Shown in pieces: positions 16,554 through 25,240 of a stretch of DNA of 64,000 nt; the first letter of the stretch is position 1; each line of letters opens with the position of its first letter. A program made the translations under genes and the position numbers. The notes beneath the pieces are model-generated. The model did not search any database. It saw nothing but the letters and a program-made list of their open reading frames with translations, and was not told where the DNA came from. Origin of the DNA: Floridanema evergladense (lineage in GTDB: Bacteria; Cyanobacteriota; Cyanobacteriia; Cyanobacteriales; Aerosakkonemataceae). Where the stretch lies: assembly GCF_041929205.1 (NCBI RefSeq), contig NZ_JBHFNT010000192.1. One strand, given 5' to 3'.

Positions 16554-18983
16554 TTAGACAGGAATTAAATCAGCAAAGCTTACTGAAGATGCAGGAAGAT
16601 TTCTCAAAATTGCTAAGTACTCGCCTGTGCTAGGAACGGAGATTAAAGTGTTAACAGCATTTGCACCTGTTCCTTGAGTAATAGCAATTGATGATGATGG
16701 TAAACCTAAGCTTAAACCAATCTTATCTACACCCGGTTGGAAGTCAGTGATTACGTTTGCTGCTGCGAGATTTTTACTGCCATCTCCTAAAGCGAAAATG
16801 AATATATCGCTGCCGTCACCACCAGTCAAAATATCTGTTCCGCGACCACCAGTGATACTATCATTACCAGACCCACCATTAATATTATTACCCAAATCAT
16901 TGCCTAAAATTTCATCATCCCCCTGCGAACCAATGAGGTTTTCAATTAGTGTTCCAAAAGCAATTGTGGTGCCGAAACTGTCAGTAAGTACTGGAATAGG
17001 TGGTTGAGGATTCTCAGTAGTGCTATTGGGATTAGCAATGGTGTAAACAGAGCCATTAAGGGCTAATTGAGTTGTATTTTGTCCCCCTTCATTGATGTTG
17101 AAATAATAGCCACCTGTAATTGCTGGTAAAGCGGCAAAGTTGAGGGTATCAGTACCACCACTGTCCCAAATTGTTTGTTTGAAACTGTTTCTACCATTAC
17201 TTTGATTTGGCCCAATAAAGTTGTTGATATCAAAGGTATAAACTGTGTCGCCTTGGTTGTAATTAGTCGTGCCATACAAATACTGTAAAGCCCGAACATC
17301 ATAAGCCATTGGTGTAATACTGTAAGAACCGTTATAGTTAGTAGGAAAAAAGTTATAGGTCATTACAGTATTTGTATTGTTATCTTTTCCTTGAGGAAGT
17401 GTATAAGTGAAGGGATTTTCCTCTGGATCGTCTTGGAAAGGATGTTTCAAACCTAAAGCATGACCTATTTCGTGGACTAGGGCATTGTAAGCAAAACTGC
17501 CTGGGCCAGCGCTAAAATCGACTAAACCACGATCGGGATTTAAATGTATATCTCCTGCAAGACCTGTTCCAGGTGCGTCGGAAGGTAAGTAGGCATAGGC
17601 ATAAACATTTCCATCACGAGATAAACCTGCTGGCCCGTTAGAAAACATGATTCGGATTCTACCAACGTTAGGCGGTCTATCAGGAACCTCGACAAAATTA
17701 AGCGGGATATATTGTGAAAGAGTCCGCATAATATTGCGAACGTTATTTTTAACTTCCGGTGTTACTTCGCTAACTCCAGATTCTGGGCCTTCATACAAAC
17801 GTCCGCTGGCTGAGGTGACAAAGCTATAAGTTATTGTGCCTCCAGCACGGATATCTTGCCATTTGTCTGCTCTTGCTAACCAATCATTTATGAGTATTCC
17901 TTGTGTTTGTTCTGTTTCAGTTAGTCTCACGTTTAGTAAGGGAACGATCGCATCTGGATCGAACCATACAGAGGCCGATCGTGCTTGATCAAATCCCTCG
18001 CGTTGGAACTGCACAAAAGCATCTTTATAAGAGATTTGTTGGGCAGCTAAATCCGGGTTATTTGCTAAATAATATACCGGATCGTATAACACCGATGCAC
18101 GACGACCTTCATTAATACCAAAGTTTAAAAAGTGATTGAATGCTTGTCCAGGTGTCAACCCAGCAGCCCGTAAATCCGGGTTATTCCCCAAATAATAACT
18201 TATATCAATAAATTGAGAAAAGCGTCTGCCTTCGTTAACTCCGGCACTTCTAAAATGATCGTAAGCTTGTCGCCCAGTAGTTAAACCAGCTGCAACTAAG
18301 TCTGGATTACTATCTAGGTAAGTATTAACATTAAAATACGGGCCGAATATTCGCTTTTCATTTAAACCATTAGTCAAAAAGTGATTAATTAGTTCAGCAT
18401 TTGTGACTACTCCATCTGCGAATAGAGGTGATGGATTTCTGGACAAATCTGGATTAGTAGCCCGATAAAAATTGACATCAAATAATGGCAAAGAAGGTCT
18501 ACCTTCATTTAACCCCCCGTTAATAAATTGAGTGAACAATTCTCGATTACTTAAACCCGCTAAATCTGGGTTAGCTGTCCGATAATAATTGATATCAATT
18601 AACTGGTTAAAGTTCCGTCCTTCATTTAATCCAGCAGTAAGAAAATGCTTAAATAATTGGTTGTTATCTAAGCTTGCTAAATCTGGGTTAGCACGGCGAT
18701 AGTAATTGAGATCGAAAATAGGCGAAAATTGTACTCCTGCGGGAAGCCCTATATCGAAAAAGTTTTGTAACGCTATACGATTATTGGAGTTTTCTAAAGT
18801 GGGATTATTGGTTTCAAAAAAGGCTAAATCAAAAAATTGCGAGAACCTTCTACCTTCTTGTAAGCCGTATAGTCGTAAATGTTGTAATGCTTGTTGTTCG
18901 TTTAACCCTGCTAAGTCTGGATTTTGCTGGATATAGTAATTGTAATCGAAAATATCTTCTAGTCTTAAACGAGTATCAGCCAT
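16554..18983 (-). CDS. RTX-type repeat protein with active-looking M10/serralysin-like zinc protease
   Basis: The protein has 809 residues. Eight repeats of about 39 residues (FDLNYYRRANPDLASL type) fill residues about 10-340. The metalloprotease domain carries the metzincin signature HEIGHALGLKH (H504, E505, H508, H514) and a Met-turn near M559 (TPMAYD). The C-terminus has RTX nonapeptide-like repeats (GGSGNDSITGGRGTDILTGG) and a final beta-rich segment that probably holds the type I secretion signal. It is the likely parent or partner of the degenerate paralogue 119 bp downstream on the same strand. The repeats may bind the cell surface or matrix; that is inference. The substrate is unknown. 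Confidence 0.88.
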   Translation of the reverse strand: MADTRLRLEDIFDYNYYIQQNPDLAGLNEQQALQHLRLYGLQEGRRFSQFFDLAFFETNNPTLENSNNRIALQNFFDIGLPAGVQFSPIFDLNYYRRANPDLASLDNNQLFKHFLTAGLNEGRNFNQLIDINYYRTANPDLAGLSNRELFTQFINGGLNEGRPSLPLFDVNFYRATNPDLSRNPSPLFADGVVTNAELINHFLTNGLNEKRIFGPYFNVNTYLDSNPDLVAAGLTTGRQAYDHFRSAGVNEGRRFSQFIDISYYLGNNPDLRAAGLTPGQAFNHFLNFGINEGRRASVLYDPVYYLANNPDLAAQQISYKDAFVQFQREGFDQARSASVWFDPDAIVPLLNVRLTETEQTQGILINDWLARADKWQDIRAGGTITYSFVTSASGRLYEGPESGVSEVTPEVKNNVRNIMRTLSQYIPLNFVEVPDRPPNVGRIRIMFSNGPAGLSRDGNVYAYAYLPSDAPGTGLAGDIHLNPDRGLVDFSAGPGSFAYNALVHEIGHALGLKHPFQDDPEENPFTYTLPQGKDNNTNTVMTYNFFPTNYNGSYSITPMAYDVRALQYLYGTTNYNQGDTVYTFDINNFIGPNQSNGRNSFKQTIWDSGGTDTLNFAALPAITGGYYFNINEGGQNTTQLALNGSVYTIANPNSTTENPQPPIPVLTDSFGTTIAFGTLIENLIGSQGDDEILGNDLGNNINGGSGNDSITGGRGTDILTGGDGSDIFIFALGDGSKNLAAANVITDFQPGVDKIGLSLGLPSSSIAITQGTGANAVNTLISVPSTGEYLAILRNLPASSVSFADLIPV

Positions 18984-19465
18984 GATTGCTCTACCTTTTC
19001 CAATCTAATTCAATGTTTGTTTGATACTGCAATATAACTTTTCCATTGCCGTTAATTTAGTAACACCTAAATTTAGGCAGGAAATATTTTGCGCTTTGGT
19101 GATGAGATTCACTCAAATCGCAGTGGATAAATACCAATTCGCGGTGAGAATCTTCCGAAAATTGAGGGGTTATGACAGGGAAATTTTTCCTTTTAAGAAT
19201 CAAGCGAATTAGTATAACCAAGTTATGATGTTATATCAAATTTTCAAAAATTGGTTTGATTGGGCAAGAATTTTAATAATCACTTGGAAAAATTAAGATT
19301 TAGTTCATTATTGCTGAATTAATGGTTGAGACTCTCCCTGATAGAATGAGTAATTTGCCAGGATTTTTGATTCCTGGCTCGTAGCTGTTGGTCAAAGGAA
19401 AAAAACTGGTTTATTAAATGACGATCGCCCTGCAAAACTCAAGTATAAACCAATCAACCGTTAGC
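18984..19465. other. Intergenic region upstream of the protease pair
   Basis: About 480 bp lie between the 3' end of the S1-domain gene and the protease start. It is AT-rich and should hold the promoter of the tandem pair. Apart from one perfect 12-bp palindrome (19066-19077) I see no gene, hairpin with T-run, or known RNA. A 63-codon frame at 19021 has no ribosome site and no recognisable composition. Confidence 0.55.
19066..19077. promoter_or_regulatory. Perfect palindrome CCTAAATTTAGG, possible operator
   Basis: This 12-bp perfect dyad lies 83 bp upstream of the active protease gene start, in a position that suits an operator or activator site. No regulator can be named and the element is seen once in the window. 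Confidence 0.3.
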
Positions 19466-20371
19466 TTAACCACCTAATAAATTTTTCCTAGCTCTTTGGG
19501 CACGAGATTCCGCTGAATCCATTACCTCAGCCATATTTTCTAACATTTCTCCGGGATAGTTTTCTAGAACTTTGGTAGAAAGAGAAATCCGGCTTTTTCC
19601 TTCATCCAAATTTACAACCATTGCTTTAATTGGCTGACCTATTTGGAATAAATTGGTTAAGGATTCAATGTAGTTTTGGCTAATTTGTTTAATATGAAGT
19701 AAACCACTAGTACCGCCTAAATCTACAAATAAACCAAAGGGTTTAATACTAGAAATTGTTCCTTCTACTAATTGAGCCAATTCTATTTCGCTAAATCGAG
19801 CAGACTGACTAGCTAAACGTTGGGAAAGTACGAGTTTACCACGACTTTGATCTATCTCGATAAAAGTAGCGCTAAGAGCTTGACCGATTAAATCTTCTAG
19901 ATTATTGCGATCGATCAAATGCGATCGAGGAATGAATCCCCGCAACCCTTCCACATCTACAGTTACCCCACCCTTATTCACACCACTAACTCTTACTTGA
20001 ACTGACTGAGCGCTATCTTGCAACTCATTGAGTCTATCCCACTTTTCTTTAATTTCTAACTGCTTCACAGAAACAGTGACTTGTCCTTCCGCGTCTTGTT
20101 CCCGAATAATTAAAAATTCCCTTTCTGACTGCAAAGGTAATAACACAGATAAATCTGTAATCCCTTGCAGCGAAGCTTCTCTAATAGGTAAAAAAGCTGG
20201 AGATTTACCTCCTATATCTATAAATGCTCCATCACTACTATACTCGTGGACTCTACCGCGTACTATTTGTCCCTTCTCAAATCCGTAATTTTGCGCTTCT
20301 AGAGCTTTGGCAAAATCATCTCTAGAAAAGGATAGATTTTCTGCTGGAGAAGGAGTCGAATTGGATGTCAT
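19466..20371 (-). CDS. S1-domain RNA-binding protein, second ribosomal protein S1 homologue
   Basis: The protein has 301 residues and three S1 OB-fold domains, at about residues 34-105, 120-182 and 196-268. Diagnostic strands are GQIVRGRVHEYSSDGAFIDIGG, VRVSGVNKGGVTVDVEGLRGFIP and GTISSIKPFGLFVDLGGTSGLLH, each given here in part. Cyanobacteria usually have two S1 genes; this length and composition fit the shorter Rps1b-like one, which binds mRNA during translation initiation. Its neighbours are unrelated. The exact paralogue assignment is from family knowledge, not a tree. Confidence 0.85.
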   Translation of the reverse strand: MTSNSTPSPAENLSFSRDDFAKALEAQNYGFEKGQIVRGRVHEYSSDGAFIDIGGKSPAFLPIREASLQGITDLSVLLPLQSEREFLIIREQDAEGQVTVSVKQLEIKEKWDRLNELQDSAQSVQVRVSGVNKGGVTVDVEGLRGFIPRSHLIDRNNLEDLIGQALSATFIEIDQSRGKLVLSQRLASQSARFSEIELAQLVEGTISSIKPFGLFVDLGGTSGLLHIKQISQNYIESLTNLFQIGQPIKAMVVNLDEGKSRISLSTKVLENYPGEMLENMAEVMDSAESRAQRARKNLLGG

Positions 20372-20515
20372 CTTGCAATCTAAATTAGTTTGTTGTTATC
20401 GTGCCAGCGGCATCACTATATAAATACCACTAACAACTGTTGATTTGGCTGATAAACTCAGCATAATTTAATAGTGGCAAACGCTATAAAAGGGTTTACC
20501 ACATTCTCAGTAACA

Positions 20516-21268
20516 TTAATTCTCGACTACGAGATTCATTTGAAACAATTGTTTAACTTGTTGCCAAGCTGCTTCAGCCGCTTCTGCATTATAACTACTA
20601 CGATGGTCACAGAAGAAACCATGATCTGCTCCATCGTAGCGAAAGACACGATGATGAATGTGATTATTTGTTAACTCGGATTCAATCTGGTTAACCTGTT
20701 CTGACGGAATACTAGCATCAGCCATGCCAAAAAAGGCATAAATTGTCCCTTTAATATCTTTAGTCCGAGTAATAGTTGGATTGCCACCACCAGGAGTCAT
20801 AGTGGTAATACCTGCACCATAGAAAGAAGCAGTAGCTTTAATATCAGGTAAAGTTGCAGCTAAATAAGCAACATGACCGCCAAAACAAAAACCAATGCAA
20901 CCAAAACCATCAGTTTTAACTTCAAGAAGATTCTTGAGATAATCAATTGTGGCTTGAATATCGCCAAGTAATTCATCAGCTTTGGTTTGCGCTTTATATT
21001 TTCTTCCCTCTTCTATATCTTCAGGAGTATAACCAGCTTCATATCCAGGTGCTTGACGTTGGTAAATAGCGGGTGCGATCGCTACATAACCTTCCTTAGC
21101 AATGCGTTCAGTTACCTCGCGAATGTGAGCATTCACCCCGAAAATTTCTTGAATTACTATTATCCCCGGAAAAGACAACTGACCCGTAGGTTCAGCTAAG
21201 TAAGCATCTATTTCCAGACCGCTACCTGGAATTTTTACATACTTTGTCTGAATCTCTATATCTGTCAT
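20516..21268 (-). CDS. Dienelactone hydrolase family protein
   Basis: This alpha/beta hydrolase has 250 residues. The nucleophile elbow is GFCFGG with C128, as in carboxymethylenebutenolidase, and the acid and base lie in MADASIPSEQ and DGADHGFFCDHR. The N-terminal YLAEPTGQLSFPGIIVIQEIFG segment is typical. The family hydrolyses dienelactones and related esters in the cytoplasm, but cyanobacterial members have no established substrate. It is probably monocistronic, with a GAGGGTGG element about ten bases before the ATG. Confidence 0.9.
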   Translation of the reverse strand: MTDIEIQTKYVKIPGSGLEIDAYLAEPTGQLSFPGIIVIQEIFGVNAHIREVTERIAKEGYVAIAPAIYQRQAPGYEAGYTPEDIEEGRKYKAQTKADELLGDIQATIDYLKNLLEVKTDGFGCIGFCFGGHVAYLAATLPDIKATASFYGAGITTMTPGGGNPTITRTKDIKGTIYAFFGMADASIPSEQVNQIESELTNNHIHHRVFRYDGADHGFFCDHRSSYNAEAAEAAWQQVKQLFQMNLVVEN

Positions 21269-21400
21269 AATGATTTGCCACCCTCGTGATATTACCGTTT
21301 AGATTTTAATTGATTAACTTGTAAAGAAAGCAAGGAGATTTAGTAAAGTAGATTTGTGGTCAACTAAGCTAGGATCGTCAATATTGATAGTCTGTAAATA

Positions 21401-21844
21401 ATGATTGGATCTAAAGACGAAATTTTTCCTGACTTTGAGACAGAGGAAGAACCAGATTTGATTGATAGTGCTAAAACTTTGAAAAAAGCGCCCACACCCG
21501 ATAGTGTAGACCATATCCACACTCATCATTCCCATCATGATGACTTACCACATAGCAGCACAGGTCATCATCACGTACATTCAGAAGAATCCCTGCGAAG
21601 GATAGTTAATCGCCTATCTCGCATCGAAGGACACATTCGCGGCATTAAATCAATGGTACAAGAAAGCCGTTCCTGCCCTGATGTACTGGTACAGATCGCC
21701 GCTGTTAGAGGTGCTCTCGATCGAGTAGCGCGAATGATTTTAGATGAACATTTGACTGATTGTATAGGTCGGGCGGCAAAAGAGGGTAATATCGAAGCCG
21801 AAATAGAAGAGTTGAAAGCAGCTTTAGATCGGTTTTTACCTTAG
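21401..21844 (+). CDS. CsoR/FrmR-family metal sensor, InrS-like, with His-rich N-terminus
   Basis: The C-terminal 90 residues form the all-helical CsoR fold (RIVNRLSRIEGHIRGIKSMV onward). The metal-site residues C92 (SCPD), H117 and C121 (DEHLTDC) are all present, as in copper CsoR and nickel InrS. The N-terminal extension of about 60 residues is acidic and then strongly His-rich (HIHTHHSHHDD, then HHHVHSEE). InrS in Synechocystis represses a nickel exporter, so nickel or copper sensing is likely. No exporter gene is adjacent, so the target is elsewhere or the protein is autoregulatory. A strong terminator follows. Confidence 0.88.
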   Translation: MIGSKDEIFPDFETEEEPDLIDSAKTLKKAPTPDSVDHIHTHHSHHDDLPHSSTGHHHVHSEESLRRIVNRLSRIEGHIRGIKSMVQESRSCPDVLVQIAAVRGALDRVARMILDEHLTDCIGRAAKEGNIEAEIEELKAALDRFLP

Positions 21845-21937
21845 ATACAAATTTATTCTCCCAAATTTTGCGGTTTCTCCCGGATTTGGGCAAGCTTTAT
21901 TGGTAGAAACAATACTAGATGCACCCTGATAATTCTA

Positions 21938-21965
21938 ACCCCAGCCTGAAAAACTGGGGTTTTTT
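21938..21965 (+). terminator. Rho-independent terminator after the metal sensor gene
   Basis: Stem ACCCCAG (21938-21944) pairs with CTGGGGT (21954-21960), and a run of six T follows (21960-21965). It lies about 95 bp after the sensor stop codon and just before the converging muramidase gene. Confidence 0.85.
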
Positions 21966-21971
21966 CGCATA

Positions 21972-22769
21972 TTAATTTTGACTAGCTATCTGCAACTCTT
22001 CCTTAAGCATTCGCTGATAAATTTCTGGTAAATATTGCGACATAGAGTTATCTTCAATACCGTATCCCAAACTCGTCCAAGTCCCAGAAAGTAGACGTAA
22101 TACTTCTTCAATTTTTCCTTGGCGTAAGAGATTAGCAATATCGACTCCCCAAGCTTGGCGATCGCTCAACCAAGCATAGACGATCGCATCTTGATATTCT
22201 GGTTCAAAACTATACGCAGTCCAAAATAAAAAAGGCGACGGCTTAGGATGATACCGTTCCGCTTTTTCTACCCAAGTCTTGTATAATATTTGATACCGTC
22301 CAGCTGCTGTACTACATTTCCCCCGATTCGGTCCGGTGGCAATAGTTACACATAACTGCGGATGATGGCTCAAGTCCTGTACCTGCTGACCACCATAAAG
22401 TACTGCGTAAGGATTTGGTTGATTAGACTCACTTGCCGAAATAGTTCGCATCAAAGCGCGAATATAAGGATCGCCACCAGTCATCGTTAACGGTGGAACG
22501 ATTACATCTGCTGGACTAGTCGCAGTATTAGCAAAAAGTGTATCCCGGAGTAAATCTGCGGCAGATCTTGGTTCGGAAAGCTCTTTTTGACCTTGTTGCC
22601 AATAAAAATAACCTGTTGACCTTTGGATAGCTTGGCAACTAATTAGCCAGAAGATGAGAGCCACAGCTGCCATTGAACTCGCAACTGTTACCCACTGGAG
22701 AGCGAAATCTGACTTTTTTTTGCCTCTTGCAGAATGCTTGCGAGCCAATTTTCGAGCCAAAATCCCCAC
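21972..22769 (-). CDS. Membrane-anchored muramidase, lambda-lysozyme-like
   Basis: A basic N-terminus (RKLARKHSARGKKKSDF) precedes a membrane helix near residues 29-47 (VASSMAAVALIFWLISC). The distal domain resembles COG4678 muramidases: YIRALMRTISASES holds the likely catalytic Glu, and GRYQILYKTWVEKAERYHP follows. It probably cleaves peptidoglycan in the periplasm. The start is ambiguous. The GTG at 22769 directly abuts a GAGGA sequence, so a TTG at 22760, about eight bases from GAGGAG, is also plausible. The gene ends close to the terminator of the converging sensor gene. Confidence 0.85.
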   Translation of the reverse strand: MGILARKLARKHSARGKKKSDFALQWVTVASSMAAVALIFWLISCQAIQRSTGYFYWQQGQKELSEPRSAADLLRDTLFANTATSPADVIVPPLTMTGGDPYIRALMRTISASESNQPNPYAVLYGGQQVQDLSHHPQLCVTIATGPNRGKCSTAAGRYQILYKTWVEKAERYHPKPSPFLFWTAYSFEPEYQDAIVYAWLSDRQAWGVDIANLLRQGKIEEVLRLLSGTWTSLGYGIEDNSMSQYLPEIYQRMLKEELQIASQN

Positions 22770-22807
22770 TCCTCAACTCAATAAAACCCTGTTTCCATCA
22801 TGCGAGA

Positions 22808-23467
22808 TCATGTCACGCTGGCAAACAGTTCCTCCCAACTTTTTTCTGCCGCTTGAGGCCCAGCAACAACTTCAACTATTTTATTCGCCGCTGCTGGTTG
22901 AAATAATGCCTCAACGCAAGTCTGCGCTACTTTAGTTCTAGATATCCTACCTTCAAACAAACTGTCAGCGACAGACATCACAACTTGCTGGGGATTTTCC
23001 TCATTCGTCAGACCACCAGGCCGAACTATTGTATAGGTCAGACCACTATTTTGGAGATATTCTTCAGCTTGTTTTTTCCACACTAAAATTAACCAAAACA
23101 AATTTAGTGGATGAAAAAACTTTGATACACAAAGGGATGTAACCAAAACAAACTGTTGAATGTTATTAGCTTTAGCAACATCAACTAAGTTTTTGGTACC
23201 TTCATAGTCTACTTTGTAAGGGCCTGTGGGGTCAAAACTGGGACTAGCGCCAGTAGCGCAAAGCAGAACTGTACTATCTCCGATCGCCTGAGCTAAACTC
23301 TCAGGTTGTAGTACATCCCCAACTACTAACTCTACTCGATCTGGCAACAATCCTTTGGCTTTTTCCAAATCCCGCACTAAAGCGCGAACAGGAATTTGCC
23401 GCTTCACCAATTCTTGGACAATCCGGCTACCAGTTTCACCTGTTGCCCCTGCTACAAATGCTTTCAT
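22808..23467 (-). CDS. NAD(P)-binding atypical SDR family protein
   Basis: The protein has 219 residues and the Rossmann signature GATGETG at residues 8-14. It continues with RALVRDLEKAK and VVGDVLQPESL, and then TIVRPGGLTNEE in the substrate region. This is the NmrA/Ycf39/Tic62-like group of atypical short-chain dehydrogenases, which bind NADP but often lack the classical YxxxK pair. Such proteins act in chlorophyll or photosystem assembly and in redox sensing; the role here is not known. It lies 38 bp upstream of the muramidase gene on the same strand, so they may be co-transcribed. Confidence 0.85.
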   Translation of the reverse strand: MKAFVAGATGETGSRIVQELVKRQIPVRALVRDLEKAKGLLPDRVELVVGDVLQPESLAQAIGDSTVLLCATGASPSFDPTGPYKVDYEGTKNLVDVAKANNIQQFVLVTSLCVSKFFHPLNLFWLILVWKKQAEEYLQNSGLTYTIVRPGGLTNEENPQQVVMSVADSLFEGRISRTKVAQTCVEALFQPAAANKIVEVVAGPQAAEKSWEELFASVT

Positions 23468-23789
23468 GCTTCAAGCTATATTGATTAGCATCTTTTTTAC
23501 TAGGAGACTTTTTTGAGTTACCTAACCCTAAATTAGAGATAGGAGTCTCTCAGAGATAATCAGCGTGCTGATTCTACCAGGATAGGAAAGTTATATGCAA
23601 CTGTTTTCTCCCTATAGGAGTATTTATTACTGTAGGAGGAGTTCCCAGGACAAAGGATGATGTTTGTAAAATTAAAACTTAACAGTTATAAATTTTCTAG
23701 GTTAAAATTCAAAACTTAGATGTAACTTTTTTTCCTGTAAATGGGCATCCTGAAAATAGATAACCAATAAACAATTTAGGATAGCATCT
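23468..23789. other. Divergent intergenic region
   Basis: This region of 322 bp separates the divergent SDR and DUF1997 genes and should hold both promoters. I see no RNA gene, no strong hairpin and no repeat from the other families in the window. Confidence 0.5.
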
Positions 23790-24494
23790 ATGCAATCACA
23801 ATACAGCGAGTATCAATCTAGAGAACTATCTGAGACGTTTTTAGATTTTCGGCAAAATTTTTCGGAAGCAGAAGAGCCAAGCGCACAAGCTGCTGAAGAA
23901 CTAGAGCCATTTCGCTTTCATGGCTATTTTGAAGATTGTATGGAAATGTACGCGCCGCCGGAAGTAGTTGCTGAGTATCTAAATGCTCATCATGAATGGT
24001 TTCGACGTTGCGCTCAACCGATGAAAGCTGAGCCTTTAGGGGAAAATGGCTATGCTTTAGTAATAGGAAAATTTGGTTCTTTTGGTTATGAAGTAGAGCC
24101 AAAAATTGGTTTGCACCTATTACCACCGGAGGCTAGTATTTACCGTATCCGCACAATTCCTATTCCCGGTTATGTGGCTCCTGGGTATGATGTAGATTTC
24201 AATGCGGAGATGAAATTGCTTGAGGTAAAGGCAGATTCACTTGAGGGAAATACGGAGTCACCTAAAAATTTACCAAGTACAATTACCCAGATAGAATGGC
24301 AACTTGATTTAGCTGTTTTTATAAAATTTCCCAGATTTATTCATCGGTTACCTAAATCTTTAATTCAAAGTACGGGCGATCGCTTATTAGCCCAAATAGT
24401 CCGGCAAGTAAATCGCCGCTTAACGCAAAAAGTCCAAGAAGATTTTCATAAAAGCTTAGGGCTAATATTACCCCAAAAATCTAAAAGGCACTAA
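23790..24494 (+). CDS. DUF1997 family protein
   Basis: The protein has 234 residues with a polar N-terminal extension, then the DUF1997 core: FRFHGYFEDCMEMYAPPEVV, LNAHHEWFRRCA, GSFGYEVEPKIGLHLLPP and GYVAPGYDVDFNAEM. The C-terminal amphipathic helices (QLDLAVFIKFPRFIHRLPK) are typical. The family occurs in cyanobacteria and plastids and has a START-like fold by prediction. No biochemical function is established. The gene is monocistronic, with a clear terminator just after the stop. Confidence 0.85.
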   Translation: MQSQYSEYQSRELSETFLDFRQNFSEAEEPSAQAAEELEPFRFHGYFEDCMEMYAPPEVVAEYLNAHHEWFRRCAQPMKAEPLGENGYALVIGKFGSFGYEVEPKIGLHLLPPEASIYRIRTIPIPGYVAPGYDVDFNAEMKLLEVKADSLEGNTESPKNLPSTITQIEWQLDLAVFIKFPRFIHRLPKSLIQSTGDRLLAQIVRQVNRRLTQKVQEDFHKSLGLILPQKSKRH

Positions 24495-24496
24495 TG

Positions 24497-24555
24497 GGGA
24501 ATTTCAGATTAAATTTAAACTAGGAATTTTAACTCTGAAATTCCCTCTTTTTTTT
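24497..24555 (+). terminator. Rho-independent terminator, 12-bp stem
   Basis: GGGAATTTCAGA (24497-24508) pairs perfectly with TCTGAAATTCCC (24534-24545), with a 25-nt AT-rich loop, and is followed by TCTTTTTTTT. It ends the DUF1997 transcript, and its distal edge touches the 3' end of the converging DUF4079 gene. Confidence 0.85.
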
Positions 24556-24557
24556 GC

Positions 24558-25028
24558 TTACATTTTGCTGATGATTCTTTGCACGATATCAACCCCTGTA
24601 ATTGCCTGCCAACCAAACAAAACCAGAAGTGTAATATTCAAAAAAATGTGGCTGTAGCGAGCCCAATTTTGCCCTTTTTGCATGAAAGGAGAAAGTGCAG
24701 CTGAAGTAGCAATTAATCCGGTCATGCCTAACCCTACCAACAAATGAGGGCCAACAAACAATTTGCCATTATTGATATATGTAACACCCATACCAACCAG
24801 GGTGCCAATTACCATGACCGCCAAAAGTAGAGAGCCTACTTGGTAATGTTTGATGTTAAACTTACCCTTGATTAGCTCTTTCTTAGCTTCCCCTTCTGCA
24901 CTTCTGGTACGTCGAACTAAAACGCCCAGATATAAGGCATACAGGGATAAGGCAAATAGAATCCACATTAAAGTGGGGTGAATGAATTGGCTCCAAACTT
25001 TCACAGAGGTAGGTATTTCCAAGCTCAT
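24558..25028 (-). CDS. DUF4079 membrane protein
   Basis: The protein has 156 residues with four predicted membrane helices: near WILFALSLYALYLGVLV, LLLAVMVIGTLVGMGV, HLLVGLGMTGLIATSAAL and IFLNITLLVLFGWQAI. Conserved histidines occur near the helices (FIHPTLMW, GPHLLVG, YSHIFLN), as in cytochrome-b561-like four-helix proteins. DUF4079 is widespread in cyanobacteria. A haem-binding or electron-transfer role is suspected from such histidines but is inference. The gene is probably monocistronic. Confidence 0.85.
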   Translation of the reverse strand: MSLEIPTSVKVWSQFIHPTLMWILFALSLYALYLGVLVRRTRSAEGEAKKELIKGKFNIKHYQVGSLLLAVMVIGTLVGMGVTYINNGKLFVGPHLLVGLGMTGLIATSAALSPFMQKGQNWARYSHIFLNITLLVLFGWQAITGVDIVQRIISKM

Positions 25029-25240
25029 AGACTCTTAACAATGGGAGGAACTTTATAAAACTTAGCATAATTGTTCCGGTTCTTTGTATAGTTAAGATTA
25101 TCTCCGATGTTTCTTTTGTAACCGATCGCTTTATTTGCATAATATAGCTGCACAATTGGCATAATGTCGGGGGTACTGTCTTCTCAAATTTGAGATTTAA
25201 CGCTAAGTTGTCAGTGAGTGGAATGGAACGAGGGACAGGC

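Noticed and set aside
19021..19212. A 63-codon frame in the gap before the protease pair
   Set aside because: No ribosome site and no credible protein composition; it falls in the likely promoter region.
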